Below, in pieces: positions 22,043-34,600 of a DNA stretch of 64,000 nt. Position numbers and translations under genes: made by a program. The notes under the pieces were generated by a model. The model did not search any database. It was not told the DNA's origin and was given only the letters and a program-made list of their open reading frames with translations. Position 1 is the stretch's first letter. Each line of letters starts with the position of its first letter. Source of the stretch: Coprinus comatus (Eukaryota > Basidiomycota > Agaricomycetes > Agaricales > Agaricaceae); NCBI GenBank assembly GCA_034638255.1, contig JAWPGT010000005.1, positions 992,001 to 1,056,000 on the forward strand, given 5' to 3'.

Positions 22043-22450
22043 TTTTTTTTTTTTTTTAATTCAGCATTTATATCCCGCTACAAGCAAACTACAGTGCTAA
22101 GACGCGGTGGACCTAATATACATGGTAATTAACGGCCCAACCTACTGGAGAGAATCTACGTATATAAGTCAAACGAGGGGATATGGAGGTGTCTGGTGGC
22201 AATTATGTGTGACTATTAAGTGACCAGCCAGAATGGGGTGCTTCAGTCTCGGCGGATCTTTTCCCGATTTTGTGAAGGCTCCTGTTTTGTCAAGGAACTC
22301 GGCGAGGACTTCAATCCCTTTCTTAGTGCCCAGGATGTCTGGGAGGTATAAGGTTGGGGAGGCTTTATGTAGAAGGTGTCTGTGTGTGGCATAACATGTT
22401 GCAAGATATTTAATACGTTGATTAATTATACTGGGCAAGAGCGAAGTCAA
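22043..22450 (-). mobile_element. 5'-truncated non-LTR (LINE) retrotransposon fragment
   Basis: On the minus strand a reading frame (22450-22169) resembles the extreme C-terminus of fungal LINE reverse-transcriptase ORFs: RIKYLATCYATHRHLL, then LPDILGTKKGIEVLAEFLDK and TGAFTKSGK. It is followed by a GC-moderate 3' UTR ending in GCGGGATATAAATGCTGAAT and a 15-nt poly(A) (poly-T at 22043-22057 on the plus strand). A protein-coding tail, a short UTR and poly(A) with no promoter is the usual form of a dead LINE insertion. The family call rests on recollection of typical fungal LINE ends; target-site duplications were not found by eye. Confidence 0.55.
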
Positions 22451-22682
22451 AGCTATGTACAGAAAACATGAGGTTATAGAAGCTATAGGGGTTATCCTGG
22501 TAAGTAGATGAGATGATTAGTATCCGTAGACACAGTGGAACTGAACAGTCCAGCAGTGGCTACATTTGTAGAAGAAAGAAATTACACTAGATTAAAATTA
22601 CGATGTTCTAAAAATGAAGTAAGATGAGAGAAATATGTGCGCCAGCTGGCCCGAGACGAAGATGAGGGTGTAAACCTCTGGA

Positions 22683-25600
22683 TTACAAACATTGTGAGCA
22701 TTGTGAATCTTCTTCCAGACCCCATATGGGATATTCAAGTAGGCGCGACATAATAAGACTATCCTTGACCCAATTCCAGTCGACAGTGTTAGTATGCAAA
22801 TACTCTGCCGAATATTGTTCCTTTTCCCTTATAACCAATAGATCATATTTGGACAATCGGGCATTTTCGAGATGGGGAACAGCTTCAACTCGTCGTGCTC
22901 CCATAGCGAGTATGATGCGAATGATGTAGCTTGCTGAGTCCTAAATACCATCTAGGTTAAAAAAGTGGCTTGCGAATTAGTTAAAGGAGATGCTCTCACC
23001 GTGGTGCTCGGCATCATGTCCGTACCGACACAAAGGACATTCTTCCCGGACAATATCTTAGACGCGATGGGGTTCTCCATTATATCAGATAAATGTGTTT
23101 GTTCCATTCCCCAGTTCAGGTCGACCTGCTGAGATGGTATGACATTATAAAAGCTAGGTCGTCCTTGAGGTAACAGGTAACGGCTCCATTCTAGTTCTTT
23201 CCCCTGAAAGACCAACCAGAACCGATGAGTCAAATAACACAATATAAAGAAAAGAAGCAATACCGACCTCACTCAAGCAGTCATATAACCAACGAACTGA
23301 AAGGCAAGGAATTCCCAGCGCCAGCGCCATGAGGTATTTGGGTTTAGAATTATAATCATCCGCCAGAAGGAAGAGACGTTCAATCTCTTTCGAGTCTCCG
23401 ACCCACTGGGTATCGTTTTCTTCAATCATCCATCGTTGTGATTGTTTTGTAATGTCCATCTTGAGGTACTTCGTCAAGTCCTCCACCACTAATCCACCAA
23501 CGTCGCGCACGGTACGTAAAATCTCGTTCCTTGAATGACCATCCTTTGTCTTGTCATTGTTGCTACTACCGCACAGGCTAACAATGAGTCCAACACGATT
23601 TAACAATTTTGCCAATGGTCGAGAAGATGCCGCTTTCGTGCTGGTCATGGAAAGCAGGGAAGGGGCTGAGAGAGAGGGAGAAGGTGTGCTCTTTATGTTT
23701 GAGTTGCGTAAACCAGGGACAATTGCACGGCTATCAAGAGTGCGGTCGCGCCACATGGAGTTAATAACCTTTGTGGAGATGGCGACATTACTTAAAGTGA
23801 CATCCAGATTAGTCCCCTCGACGTCGACGGTTATCATCATCGTTCGACGATTCACTCTTAGCACTCTGTAATCCCTGGGTTTCTTGTCAATGCGCACGCA
23901 ATCTCCTTCGCGGATATCAAGGATTCGCATCTTGTCAATGGAAACTATGTCGTCATACCCATCGTCAAATTGAACAAGATAGTCTGTCGGGGATATTTTT
24001 TCAGAAACATAACCAGAGTACCAGAGACCATTTTTCTTCCAGTATGCCAAAACGCGAGTAGCGTCCATCCTCGCAATAGTAGAGCCACCAGATTTGAGTC
24101 GTTTTGTGTTTCGGGTTTGAGGAGTAACTAGATTGAGAGATTTACTTGTGGCAGGCTGTCCTCGTTTGCGCTTATTGATTGTGGATAGTTCAGGCTCCAG
24201 ATAATCATCCACTTCGTCATCTGCGAGTTGCGTTTCCTTTTCACTATCAGGTACCACATCCATTCTATCTTCGTCATCATCAACATCATTTTCAGTACTA
24301 CGCGTGGCTTCAGACGTTGCACGAGTGGACCTCTTTCGTACGGGTTGTTTGCTTTTCTCTTTGGCAGCGATAACGGCCTTGACGGAAGGCTTTCGAGTCC
24401 GGAGGGAACGTGTATTACCTTCTCCTGGGACAGAAGATGGGATCGTAGTCTCGTGGGTAGTATCAGCTATGGCAGGTTTACTTGGAAGTTTTTGTGTACG
24501 TTGTGGCTTATTACTAGTGGGAGGAACACGCGAGCCTGTTGCTTTTCTGGTATTCTGATCAATGCATGAATAAGAATCAGTTGCACAATAACCAAATTCA
24601 TTGATCATACCTTTGCTTTAGAAGTATAAGTTTGAATAACCTTCTTTCCTCTAGTACCGGCACCATGTTGCTTCCCTTTGCGGAGACGTGCCGAAAGCGG
24701 TACATTATCTTCATCATCTTCATCGTCAGAGTCATCAGTACTGTCCTCTGTTTGCTCCGTTGCCTTCCCCTTCCCCTTATCCTTCCCGTTTGGTCCATTG
24801 GCCTCGTCCTTACCATCATTTCCATTTCCCTCTTCTTCCTCTTCCTCTTCCTCCTCCTCCTCTTCTCGCTGTAAGACCCTTGGGGGTGGGAAATCACTAT
24901 CTTCATCTACAGTTTCACTATCCTTTGACAAATCACCCTTAATTTGTTCAACCTTCTGACCCTGAGGACTCTTGGATCGAGCTACGCATAATGTACGCGT
25001 CGTGCTAGAACCTGTCGCTAGCTCTCGTAGAGGCTCTGAGTCTGGTATGATCTCGTCGCTAATAGAAGGTGTGAGAGCCGGACGCTGAATGACATTGACT
25101 GGAGATGGCTTGGGTGGTGGTGGATTAGTACTAGAAGACGAGACAGATTCTTCTACTATGTCAGAAACTTGAGTTTCTTCATATTCCGTTGTATTTGGAA
25201 GACCGGCTGGGTATTGTTTTGGATTGGATGTGAATTGTGGGAAGGTTGGCTGTGGGGATACAGGAGTAATGGGAGTAGCCGCTGATGCTTGCCGATTCTT
25301 TAAGAGATGTAGATACCGATTTTGTTTTTGTCTGTCTAGGTTATAGAGCAGGCTTCGAGGACCAATGTAAGGAGCCGTAGAATCAGTCGGTGGTACGAGA
25401 CCTGGGTTGACCTCGATACTGTCGAGAGTATCGACATGAGTAGAAATTATTTGAGTTGGTTCTTGTGCTTGTACAGCGTTGTTTATAGAAGCACGAAAAC
25501 GAGTATGTGCAGGGACCAATATGGAAGGTTTTGGGGAGTACAGGTCTTGGACCTCAGCAACTTCATCCAGTCCATCATATCCTTGGGAATTCTGAGAAGA

Positions 25601-26675
25601 TCCTTTATTGGAATCATTGTCAGGTATCATACGATTAGAGTCTTGAGCCTGCTCAAAACTTTCCTCATCCAGTTGAGTAGCAACTTCCTCGTAGGAGTTT
25701 TGAGAGCTCTCAGATGCAGAGGGAGTAGAAGGAACAAGTATAACAGGTGGTGGGCGAGAAACTATCGGGGAGAAATACGCGGATTTGGTAACTTCGGAGC
25801 GCTTGTTAGGTCCAGGAGAGAACGTGCCTTCAGAGGTACCGACTCCACGAGCAAGGTCGGACAGTGGCATAGTGAACTTTCTTGAAGTCAAAAGAATGTT
25901 TTCTTTAGATAACTGTATATCATCTTGTACAAAAGAGTCTTGTGAACCCAAGGACTGGGCACGGGAAGTTTCTTGTCCATGCAAATTCCGCTTGGAAACA
26001 GTAGTTTGGCGTCCGGCTCTGTTTAACATTGTGGATGATTTCTTGCTGGGAGACAAGGTTGTAGTGGTGGGATTTCTGCTGGGAAACGACTTGGACTAGA
26101 GTGAAAAAGTATTTAAGGGGGGAAATGCCAGGGGCTTAGTTTTATGATAAGTGCTTTGAAAGAGAATGTACCTGTGCAACGCGTGCCGGTGATTGGCCAG
26201 GCAGTCCATTCAATATATCCATTGTGGCATTTTTCTTTGAGGCCAAGCTGGGGGGCGACGACGGTCGTGATGATGGGGATGGCATTGTCCACTTAGACTT
26301 GGTATCCTTCCCCAACCTCCCTCCCGTTACATTGTTGAAGTCCTGCCCGGGAACATCACTAGAGGTCTTTGTGTCATCAGAGATTTGGGTGTCAATTTGA
26401 GTTGATGCTAGGCCATGAAAATGGTAATGAGCTGTAGTAGAATTGGATGCATTGCTGTTGGACGATGAAGAAATTATGGTGATATCTGCCTCGGCCTGAA
26501 TGGGATTCCTATTTTTTCCAGAGCGTTCCGGTGATTGTATCAGGGCTGCCTGAAGCAACTGCGTAGCTTGAAATTCCTCTCCGTCAATATCGCTACATCA
26601 AACACGGTTATAATTAATCAAATAGCAAATGAGAAAACCAATCCCGTACCTCAAACTCCCATCAAACGCGTCCAT
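22683..26675 (-). CDS. Crb2/Rad9/53BP1-type DNA-damage checkpoint mediator
   Basis: The product is a large, mostly disordered protein ending in Tudor and tandem BRCT domains. The Tudor region reads VLAYWKKNGLWYSGYVSEKI, YLVQFDDGYDDIVSIDKMRI, as in Crb2 and 53BP1, where it binds H4K20me2. BRCT1 includes GLIVSLCGS, ILRTVRDVGGLVVEDLTK and LALGIPCLSVRWLYDCLSE; BRCT2 includes LSGKNVLCVGTDM, IIRIILAMGARRVEAV and VDWNWVKDSLI near the C-terminus. The N-terminal 600 residues hold many SQ/TQ sites (EVATQLDE, GSSQNSQG, RAQSLGSQ), typical ATM/ATR targets, and a run of twelve Glu. It recruits effector kinase Chk1 to damaged chromatin. The start ATG 26675 (MDAFDGSLS) is followed by an intron after 11 codons. 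At least six introns. Confidence 0.9.
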
Positions 26676-27123
26676 TTGAGCAATTCTTATATCTCGATTT
26701 TCTTTTGAAGACGCAGAGGTCAATGTTGTGGGGGATACCAAAGGTGTGGAGATATGCCAAGTCTAGACCACGACACCTGAACGTAAGATGGGGCCTGTGT
26801 CCGAATTAAGCCCGTACCACAGGCGGATGTTAGAAATTAGCATACCTTCTGCTGCTTCCTTATGAGTTTGTGAACCAGAAGATAGGGTATTAGCCAGACC
26901 TGAGCTAGACTGCGATTGTCCCTTCCACTATCAGGGCGTCAATATAACATGTTTTGCTCACGTGTTTGGTCATGTCGTCTAATTATAGTCGCTATTTTAA
27001 CAGAAGGCGATCGGTTCTGTTTCTCCAAGTTCGTTCATTATAATTCCAAGGCTCTCCCCTTCGTTCTCCTAGCGCTGGTCGCAACCTTGATAATTTTACA
27101 TATCATCATTGCCACTGTCATTT
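26676..27123. other. divergent intergenic region
   Basis: It separates the checkpoint mediator and the membrane protein gene on the other strand. A hydrophobic frame at about 27050-27130 (FVLLALVATLIILHIIIATV) is open on the plus strand but does not join the downstream exon in frame. Otherwise nothing seen. Confidence 0.4.
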
Positions 27124-29211
27124 ATGGGTATAATTCATACCTTCAAAGCATCTCATGATCACACTACCAGCCAGACCCACAATGAGGTTTCTAGCAGTTC
27201 AAAAAGGTAGGCATCTACCAAAAAATGATTGATTCCTATACTAAACCATCAATGTCTCCCAAGTCTATCAAACATTGAACACTCTACCGCGATACAATAT
27301 CAGGATATCGCAAAGCATGATATAGGCCCCAGGCGCATATGGCGGGAAAGGAATATGGGCTCTTATTCACAACCCGGGGAGATTACTGCGGTTCCCAATC
27401 CTACCCCAGATACTGGCCTTCGTCCAACCCACGAGAGAGTGGTTAATAGTATTAACAACCCCCTGGGTCTTACATCTACGCGCATTTATCCTACCCCGAC
27501 TGAACACAGGCTACCTTCAACTGGCCAACCCTCTTTGAAACCTCCCTCTGGAACTACTCTCTGGCTCTTGGCTACTCCCACCAGCGGAAACTATGTGACC
27601 TTTGACGCATTAGTTTCTACATCTGCAAATATTACTACTGAAGGCACATCACCTACTCTCACGTCTTCATTACAGGGTCCTATGACCAAGCCAAAGCTTG
27701 CATTGCCTCTAGCTGCAATTATCTCGATAGCAATAGCTGGCCTCTGTCTACTACTGGTCGCTCTCTATGGGACATACTGGTTTCGACCTCCAAAGCGTCG
27801 AAGGTTGCCTAAACCATCGTTACCTAGATTCGAAAATTCATGTGTTGAAGATGAAAGGGATGCTCATAACCAAGAATCCCCGCTTTTTGGCACAAACGAA
27901 CGCTTCTCTCAGAGATCTGGAATTAACTCGACTTGGTCTTGGGTCACTTACCCGCAAACCAAATCCACAAGGGATGAACTGACTGGAAAGGCGGAGAACA
28001 CGGATAAGAATATGCCCCAACTTCACAGCTATAGCTCACCTCAGCTACCCGTCCGAGTGGCACAATGTTATCGCAAGAGTTCTTCGATATATCCTCTAAG
28101 TGATCATACGGATGCCCCTGTCAACCTTCTTCCTGTCAATGGCAGCCACTCTTTAAGAGAAGTACAAACATCAATTTCTGGGACTTCAAACAGAATGTCA
28201 ACATCTTCCAACGCACATGTAAATGATACTTCGTGCACGACAATGAAAGAACCTACATCAGTATACACTGGTGACGGTTATGAAGCTTCCAAACGACGAT
28301 CTAGGACCTTGAGAAAAAGTAAAAGTAACTCAATTTATGAAACTCGTCGCAGAACATTGCGATTGTCTACTGGAACTGGATTAGCATATGACTGTGCTGA
28401 TATTAACTCGCCAATCCCTGCAATGGAATATATGCCTCTGAGCTCTCCTGGACTTGGAGACGGAAATAAAACGACGAAGACAATAAATCGCACAAGAATA
28501 AGGTCACCGTACTATGCGCCTGGTTCTTACCCAAGGATTTCTTCTTCAATTCCAACTACACTTGGTGTTGCCACTCGGGTAAAATTTGGTCAAGGAGGTT
28601 CACTAAAAAACGTCACCTCACCAATGTTCAAATCGGAAGGGCAAAGGGCAAGGGAAACAAAGGCGTTGACCCGAGCACTCGGTCTCGAATCCCCGGTGAT
28701 GGATGGACCAGTATCATCCCCGCAGCCAACATTATATCCGGATGATTCGCTTAGTATCGTGGAATCGAAACGCTTGCTTAATCAGAGAAGCCAAAAAGCC
28801 CATGCATATAAAAACACCAGTGAAAATACCTTGGCTTATCAATACTTGGGAGAAGAATATCAATATCAACAATTGGTTGTATCGACCCCAAGTGTAGTAG
28901 CTATAACTTCGGGCAGTTTAATGTCAGCCGAAGATCTCAAGGCTCTAACAACCGGAAGCTCCTCCAGTACTGGCTTGGCGCTCAGTTGGACTGCACCTAC
29001 TTTGATCAATAGCAAATCATTTGGGTTGAAGTCTGCAGGATCGACCATGAAAGTGCAACCCAAACCTCCAAGAGTACCATCATCGCCTCCGCAGTTGCCG
29101 TCACTGGCTCAGATGGCCATGGAACACAAGAGCCCTGAAGGCTATACTGATTACCGTAGTCCAACATACAGTATCTACAATTTGTACGATGATGCCGGCG
29201 GACGACGATGA
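27124..29211 (+). CDS. single-pass membrane protein with Ser/Thr-rich N-terminal region
   Basis: The main exon encodes about 630 residues. A Ser/Thr/Pro-rich stretch (about 120 residues) precedes one clear membrane helix (LPLAAIISIAIAGLCLLLVA) followed at once by a basic stop-transfer (RPPKRRRLPK), so the N-terminus should face outside and the long C-terminal tail the cytosol. The tail is low-complexity, basic, Ser-rich, and ends in YRSPTYSIYNLYDDAGG. The first ATG in the main exon is 27355; a model starting at 27124 with an intron 27207-27303 adds a hydrophilic leader in frame and seems plausible. No signal peptide is obvious. Such wall-sensor-like layouts are common in basidiomycetes, but I recognise no family. 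Confidence 0.65.
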
Positions 29212-29426
29212 AGACATATTATCGTAGACATTAACCTATACAATTTATTATTAGTATGCGCATTGTGAATGGGTATCTAGGGGTGTTGGAGCGCGGGATG
29301 AAATGGCTGTTCGCGCGCAGCAACGAAATCAGATGGATCACCCGATCACATCCGCAAAAGGCAATTACAGAAATTGGGATTTGAATGCTTGAATTTCTGG
29401 CTATCGCCTTGCTCTCTCCTCCCACC

Positions 29427-30931
29427 ATGTCCCATCCTCTTGCCAGCCACCCCTTTTCTCGCAAGCTCAACGACCGCGACGACAATGAAGACCTCGGCCT
29501 TGCAAACCCCCCTCCTGTCTCCCAGTCCATCCCTGCTCTCTGGGGTATTCCACTCAAATATATTTCGTAAGTTTGCAGCTGACCTGGCAATCCTGGGGTG
29601 ATCAGCTAATTTACAATGCTACTACAGATTAGTGACGCTGGCCGTCCAGAATTCAGCATTAACAATAATCATGCACTACTCCCGTGTTTCCACACCACCT
29701 TCCCAAACCTATTCCGCAGCTACGGCCGTCCTCATGAACGAGATTCTAAAAGGACTCATCTCGCTCGTTATTGCTTTCACGCGGTTGGAGTCTGCCCACG
29801 TTCCTACCTATGAATTAGCGCAGGCGCCATATGGGTCTGGAAACGGGAACTGTATGGCACGCCTACGGAAATTATGGAGAGATGTATTTAGTTCAGACTG
29901 TTGGAAGCTCTCGATACCAGCGATACTCTATGGTATGTATCGTCTAATTATGAGACTCCCACGTTAGTTATGCTCATTGGTAACAAGTTATTCAAAATAA
30001 CCTTCAGTATGTTGCCGCGACTAATCTAGAGGCAGCAACTTTCCAAGTCACTTACCAAATGAAGATTCTCACCACGGCCGCATTCTCCGTATTGCTACTT
30101 CGGAAAAAATTATCCCCTTCACAGTGGACCGCACTACTATTCTTGGCGCTGGGAGTAGGCATCGTACAGATACAGACCGGGGTCCATAACGGCACACTTG
30201 GTCAATCTCCAACCCACTCTATGAACGCGTTAAAAGGATTCATGGCTGTCACGGCCGCGTGCTTTACGTCCGGTCTCGCTGGAGTGTACTTTGAGATGGT
30301 CTTGAAGAACTCTCAGGCTGACCTCTGGGTCCGAAATGTTCAACTCTCCCTGTTCTCCCTGCTGCCTGCACTTGCTCCAGTCATCCTTTCATATCACAGC
30401 CAATCGGAAAAAGGACTTGGCAGCTTCTTTGGCCTACTTTTCCACAATTTTGGTGCATGGGCATGGGCGACCGTTTCAGTGCAAGTCCTCGGTGGCCTAC
30501 TCACGGCGATGGTTATCAAATATTCGGACAACATCCTCAAGGGATTCGCAACTAGTTTGAGCATCGTGATTTCATTCCTTGCTTCCATGGCACTATTCAA
30601 CTTCAAGATGTCGTTTACATTCCTGTTAGGCTCCATGGTTGTGCTTGTCGCCACCTGGCTCTATAATTCTCAACCTAAACGGCCTATCTTCCTCCCTCTC
30701 TGGATCTCCAAAGACCCTGTGCCAATTATGTGGAGCTGGAGTGGAAAGAATGAAAAGCGCATACCTGAAGCATTGCGATCACCTTCACCTATACCATTGC
30801 CCGCCCATTCCTTTGGGGGTCTCACAGCAGTTTCTTCTACAACATCTTTATCGTCAATGAGTTCCACGCTCACTGGTTCTCCGCCATTCTCAGACTCTGA
30901 GAAGACCAAAACACTCTATTCTCGGCAATAG
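29427..30931 (+). CDS. Golgi nucleotide-sugar transporter (UDP-galactose type, SLC35A family)
   Basis: Three exons (29427-29566, 29628-29932, 29988-30931) give 462 residues. The core is a typical Nuc_sug_transp protein: LVTLAVQNSALTIIMHYSR, then LYVIQNNLQYVAATNLEAAT and FQVTYQMKILTTAAFSVLLL (the most diagnostic block), VYFEMVLKN, and near the end GGLLTAMVIKYSDNILKGFA and TSLSIVISF. About ten helices are visible. It exchanges cytosolic UDP-sugar for luminal UMP in the Golgi, feeding glycan or capsule synthesis; UDP-galactose is the likeliest substrate by resemblance to fungal Gms1/Ugt1 but CMP-sialic-type or UDP-GlcNAc transporters share these blocks. The C-terminal 90 residues are Ser/Pro-rich and cytosolic. 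An ATG at 29385 in frame would add 14 residues. Confidence 0.9.
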
Positions 30932-31632
30932 AATACTGATCACGCTCTTTCGTTTGTGGAACTCGAATCAAAAACACACGCGAATGGAACAGGGATGATG
31001 ATGTTATGATATAACCTTGGTGGCTCTTTTTGTAATTGTGTCCGTCACCAACGGCATCAAGAAAATCACAACAACGATCAAGCTATCATCTATATCTCTG
31101 CCTTCCTTCGCACGGGTACTGCCTTTCTACCCCTTTTATCTTCCTGTTGAGACGAGAGCTCTTCTCATTTATTCGTCACCGGTAGCACCACCTTTGATAA
31201 TCCTAGTTTTTCGAATGCACAGCTTCGTTTTTTTTCTCTGTAAAATATTCTTGTCATACATACCTTGGACTATTTTATTCTTCTCCCATTGGACTTCGAA
31301 CAGTTTAACACATCTTATCAAACAAATTCTTGTAGTACAATATATGAAACAACGTAATGAAACAGATAAATAGATAATGATATTGAATTGATTTTAAACA
31401 GTTCCCGTGTTTCAAATACATTTACGTTTAACTTGCCGTTTTGGAGGATGCTCATCTGATAATTTTTACGGGGTCCATATCGAATCTAATATACAAATCG
31501 CGACTATTGCAAAATTGTAAATACAACTACATACACTCAAGTACCAATAGCGTGGTACGTAGATCAAATCACAGCACACCCACAAACACAAGCTTGCTTG
31601 AAGTGTAGTCTTAACATTCCACGCCACTATTT
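30932..31632. other. convergent intergenic region
   Basis: Shared 3' flank of the nucleotide-sugar transporter and the transhydrogenase. The plus-strand frame at 31017-31373 is hydrophobic and T-rich with no start context or relatives that I know; I regard it as chance. Confidence 0.5.
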
Positions 31633-34600
31633 TTAGCCACGAGACTCCAGACCACGCTTGATGGCTATCGGAGCATGCTTTAGTGCGACTTTTACTTGGA
31701 TAGTCGGTGGAGACAAACCTTCACAAGTGTCCTTGGCATCTCCGAAGAGCATCTTAGTGCCAGGCATGTAGAACATCGGATTGGGGACATCAGCTAATTG
31801 AGATAACCAGACGCGAAGAGTGGAGAGACACAAGTTACTCAGTGCTCAAGTCAAGTTTGAGATATAAAATGGTTACGCACCGTAACCACTGGCTAAACCA
31901 CGCTTCATGACTATAACTTGTTTGCTCTTCCAAGCATGTAGGACGGGCATTCCCTGAAAGGAGATAGGACACGTGAGCATAAACGTTCTTGGGGTACCTA
32001 ATCACTTACAGCAATCGCCGAGCCTGGTTCAAGAGCAATGGGGTTAACTGTATCATTAGCTCCAATTACCAATGTTACATCAGTGTCCTTGAAATCTTCG
32101 TTGATCTCATCCATCTCGAACACGACTAAGAGAACACGAATAAGGTTTGAATCAAGGCAGTGTGAATAAGTTCCCTTACTGTCATATGGAACTGAAGCTT
32201 CTGCCAGAAGCACGTTGCACTGGCCTGGCATACGACCAGCTACAGGATGAATGGCAAACTAGAACACCAAGAAAGCGTCAATTTCGAAATGATGTTTATG
32301 AACAAACAAAGATTAACACGCGCTTACCCTAACATTGATATTTTTAGCCCGTAGCATCGCAACGATTTCAGATATAGCATATTGAGCTTTCGCTACCGCC
32401 ATTCCATAGCCAACAACCTGACTCCCGATTAAGATTTATATAGTAACATTTATAGATAGTTCCACATACCAAAATGACGTTGTCAGCGTTCGCTAGGGCA
32501 TCAACTGCATCATCGACCGTAGCCTGGGTGATGGCACCTTCGATCTTTGTCTCCGAAGCCACGGGGGCGCTGATACCTCCAAAGAGGACGTTGGTAAGAG
32601 ACCGGTTCATAGCCACACACTGCAAAGCATGTATTAATATTTTTTTTCGAGATTGCTGCAGAAGATTTTACCATGATATATGATAGGATGGATCCGCTCA
32701 CACCAATGAGCGAGCCCACTGAGATAAGCAGATGGTTATCCAGCATGAAACCTTCAGCCACAAGAGCAAATCCGCTAGAAGAAAAGTTAGTTATATCAAA
32801 TATGTATTCTTAACAAATTTATCTTACGAATACGCATTCAAGACGGTAATAACCACAGCTAGAACCAAGTATTGGAGTCACGAAACGAAATCAATAAATA
32901 GAAAACGTACGCATGTCAGCACCTCCAATGGCTGCAGTTGTCGTGTAACCTTTGATGAAACTAAGAAGTGTACTTGCACCAAGGAATGATGCTGCAACCA
33001 TAGGTGTGGCAGCCGCGGGGGCATACGTAAGAAAACCAGCCATGGTGGCAGCATTTGCACCCAATAATGTTGTGTTGATCAAATGTTTTCCAGGTAAAGC
33101 CAAGGCCTTGGTAGAAATGCGGGCAGCGAGCTTGAGGAAAGCAACAATGGAGCCAGTGAATGTAATACCACCTTCAAATTTGTGGGTCAATATTCTTCAA
33201 AGGAAATGATACCCATACTCACCGATAACAACACCAAGGTAAGCTGTCACCATATGCAAGGTACTTAGATGTGAAACATCTTGAAGGACGCTACCGATGC
33301 TAGTCAAGACGGCAGACAAACCGACAATTGAATGTAGTAAAGCGACCGTCTGAGGTAACTCAGTTGCAGTAACACGACGACCAATCAAGGCACCAATGAG
33401 ACCACCGATGGCAGCGACACCAGCAAATTGACCAATCACTTCAGTGGGGAAGCCTACTGCTAGAAGTGAAGTTAAAACTCCTGAACCAACACCTAGAATA
33501 CCAAGGATGTTTCCTTGTCTAGCAGTAGTTTGAGAAGCAAGACCAGAGAGTGAGCCTACGGTTAATTTAAGTTAGCTCGGGATATTGGGCTATGAGTTTC
33601 TGTCGTACCAATGCAAAGAATACTGCTGGAAAGATAACCAGCTTGGACAAGTCCAGCCATTCCTGTACTTGCAGCAGCAAGGAATCCTGCAGTAAACACA
33701 GTTGCAGGCACAGCATATAACCAGGGATATTCGGGAGGATCAGTTGGACCTGAAGACAGTTTAGTAGAAGAATTAAAGAGTGAAAAGAAGTATACGTTTA
33801 AACATGTCAAGCATGCGTTTTGTAATTATGAAACCTCCTGACACGTTGATTGTAGCAAGGAGAACAGCGAGTGCACCCAAGGACTGAGGAATGGTTCCTG
33901 GGAGATATCCACCTCCCATTACAAACATACCGGCAACACCAACCTATTCGAAGACTCAGAAATGATCGTATAATACAAGACTTCACCCACCAAACCAGAG
34001 ATAGCATTTGTGACAGACATAAGGGGCGAGTGCAAGGCAGGACTAACGCCCCATACAACTCTATAATGACAGGTGGACATTTGGTCTGCCAAGATACATG
34101 GTACATGCTTACCTGTAACCAACCAGACCTGCCAAACCGAAAGTGAAGAAGCTGTCCATGAATGCGGTACCTGTGGCTTTACCCAACGCAACGACAGAAC
34201 CCATTCCAGCAGTGACCAATGCAACTTCCCGAGTTGACTTTTGCCACGGAGTGATTGCCAAAACCTCCTTCTCAGCTGCGGTGGGTGTCGGAGGTGCTGT
34301 GACAGGAGGAGGTGGAGGACGAGAAACAGGAGGGAGAATTTCACCACTGCGAACCACCATAGCTCCACGTACAACTTCATCCTCCAAATCAATAACAAAT
34401 TTACCATCACCTCCCATGGACAACAGGAACTTGGTAATATTGTTGGAGTAGAGAGTTGACGATTGTGTAGGAAGTCTTGATGGCAAGTCCGTATAACCTG
34501 AAAGACAACTAAGAATATAGACCACTACCTGAGGGACCTAACTCACCGATTACAGTGACACCATTGTGGACATTGATCTCACCAGGCTTCGTGGCTACAC

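Larger units (their letters stand above)
21857..22682. other. intergenic region between the checkpoint mediator and the chromodomain gene
   Basis: It contains the LINE fragment, the chromodomain gene promoter with the MCB palindrome and an E-box-like GCACGTGC at 21975-21982. Nothing else is supported. Confidence 0.5.

Noticed and set aside
24632..24959. Hydrophobic or Ser-rich plus-strand frames
   Set aside because: They are the complement of the Glu/Asp-rich part of the checkpoint mediator, a low-complexity artefact.
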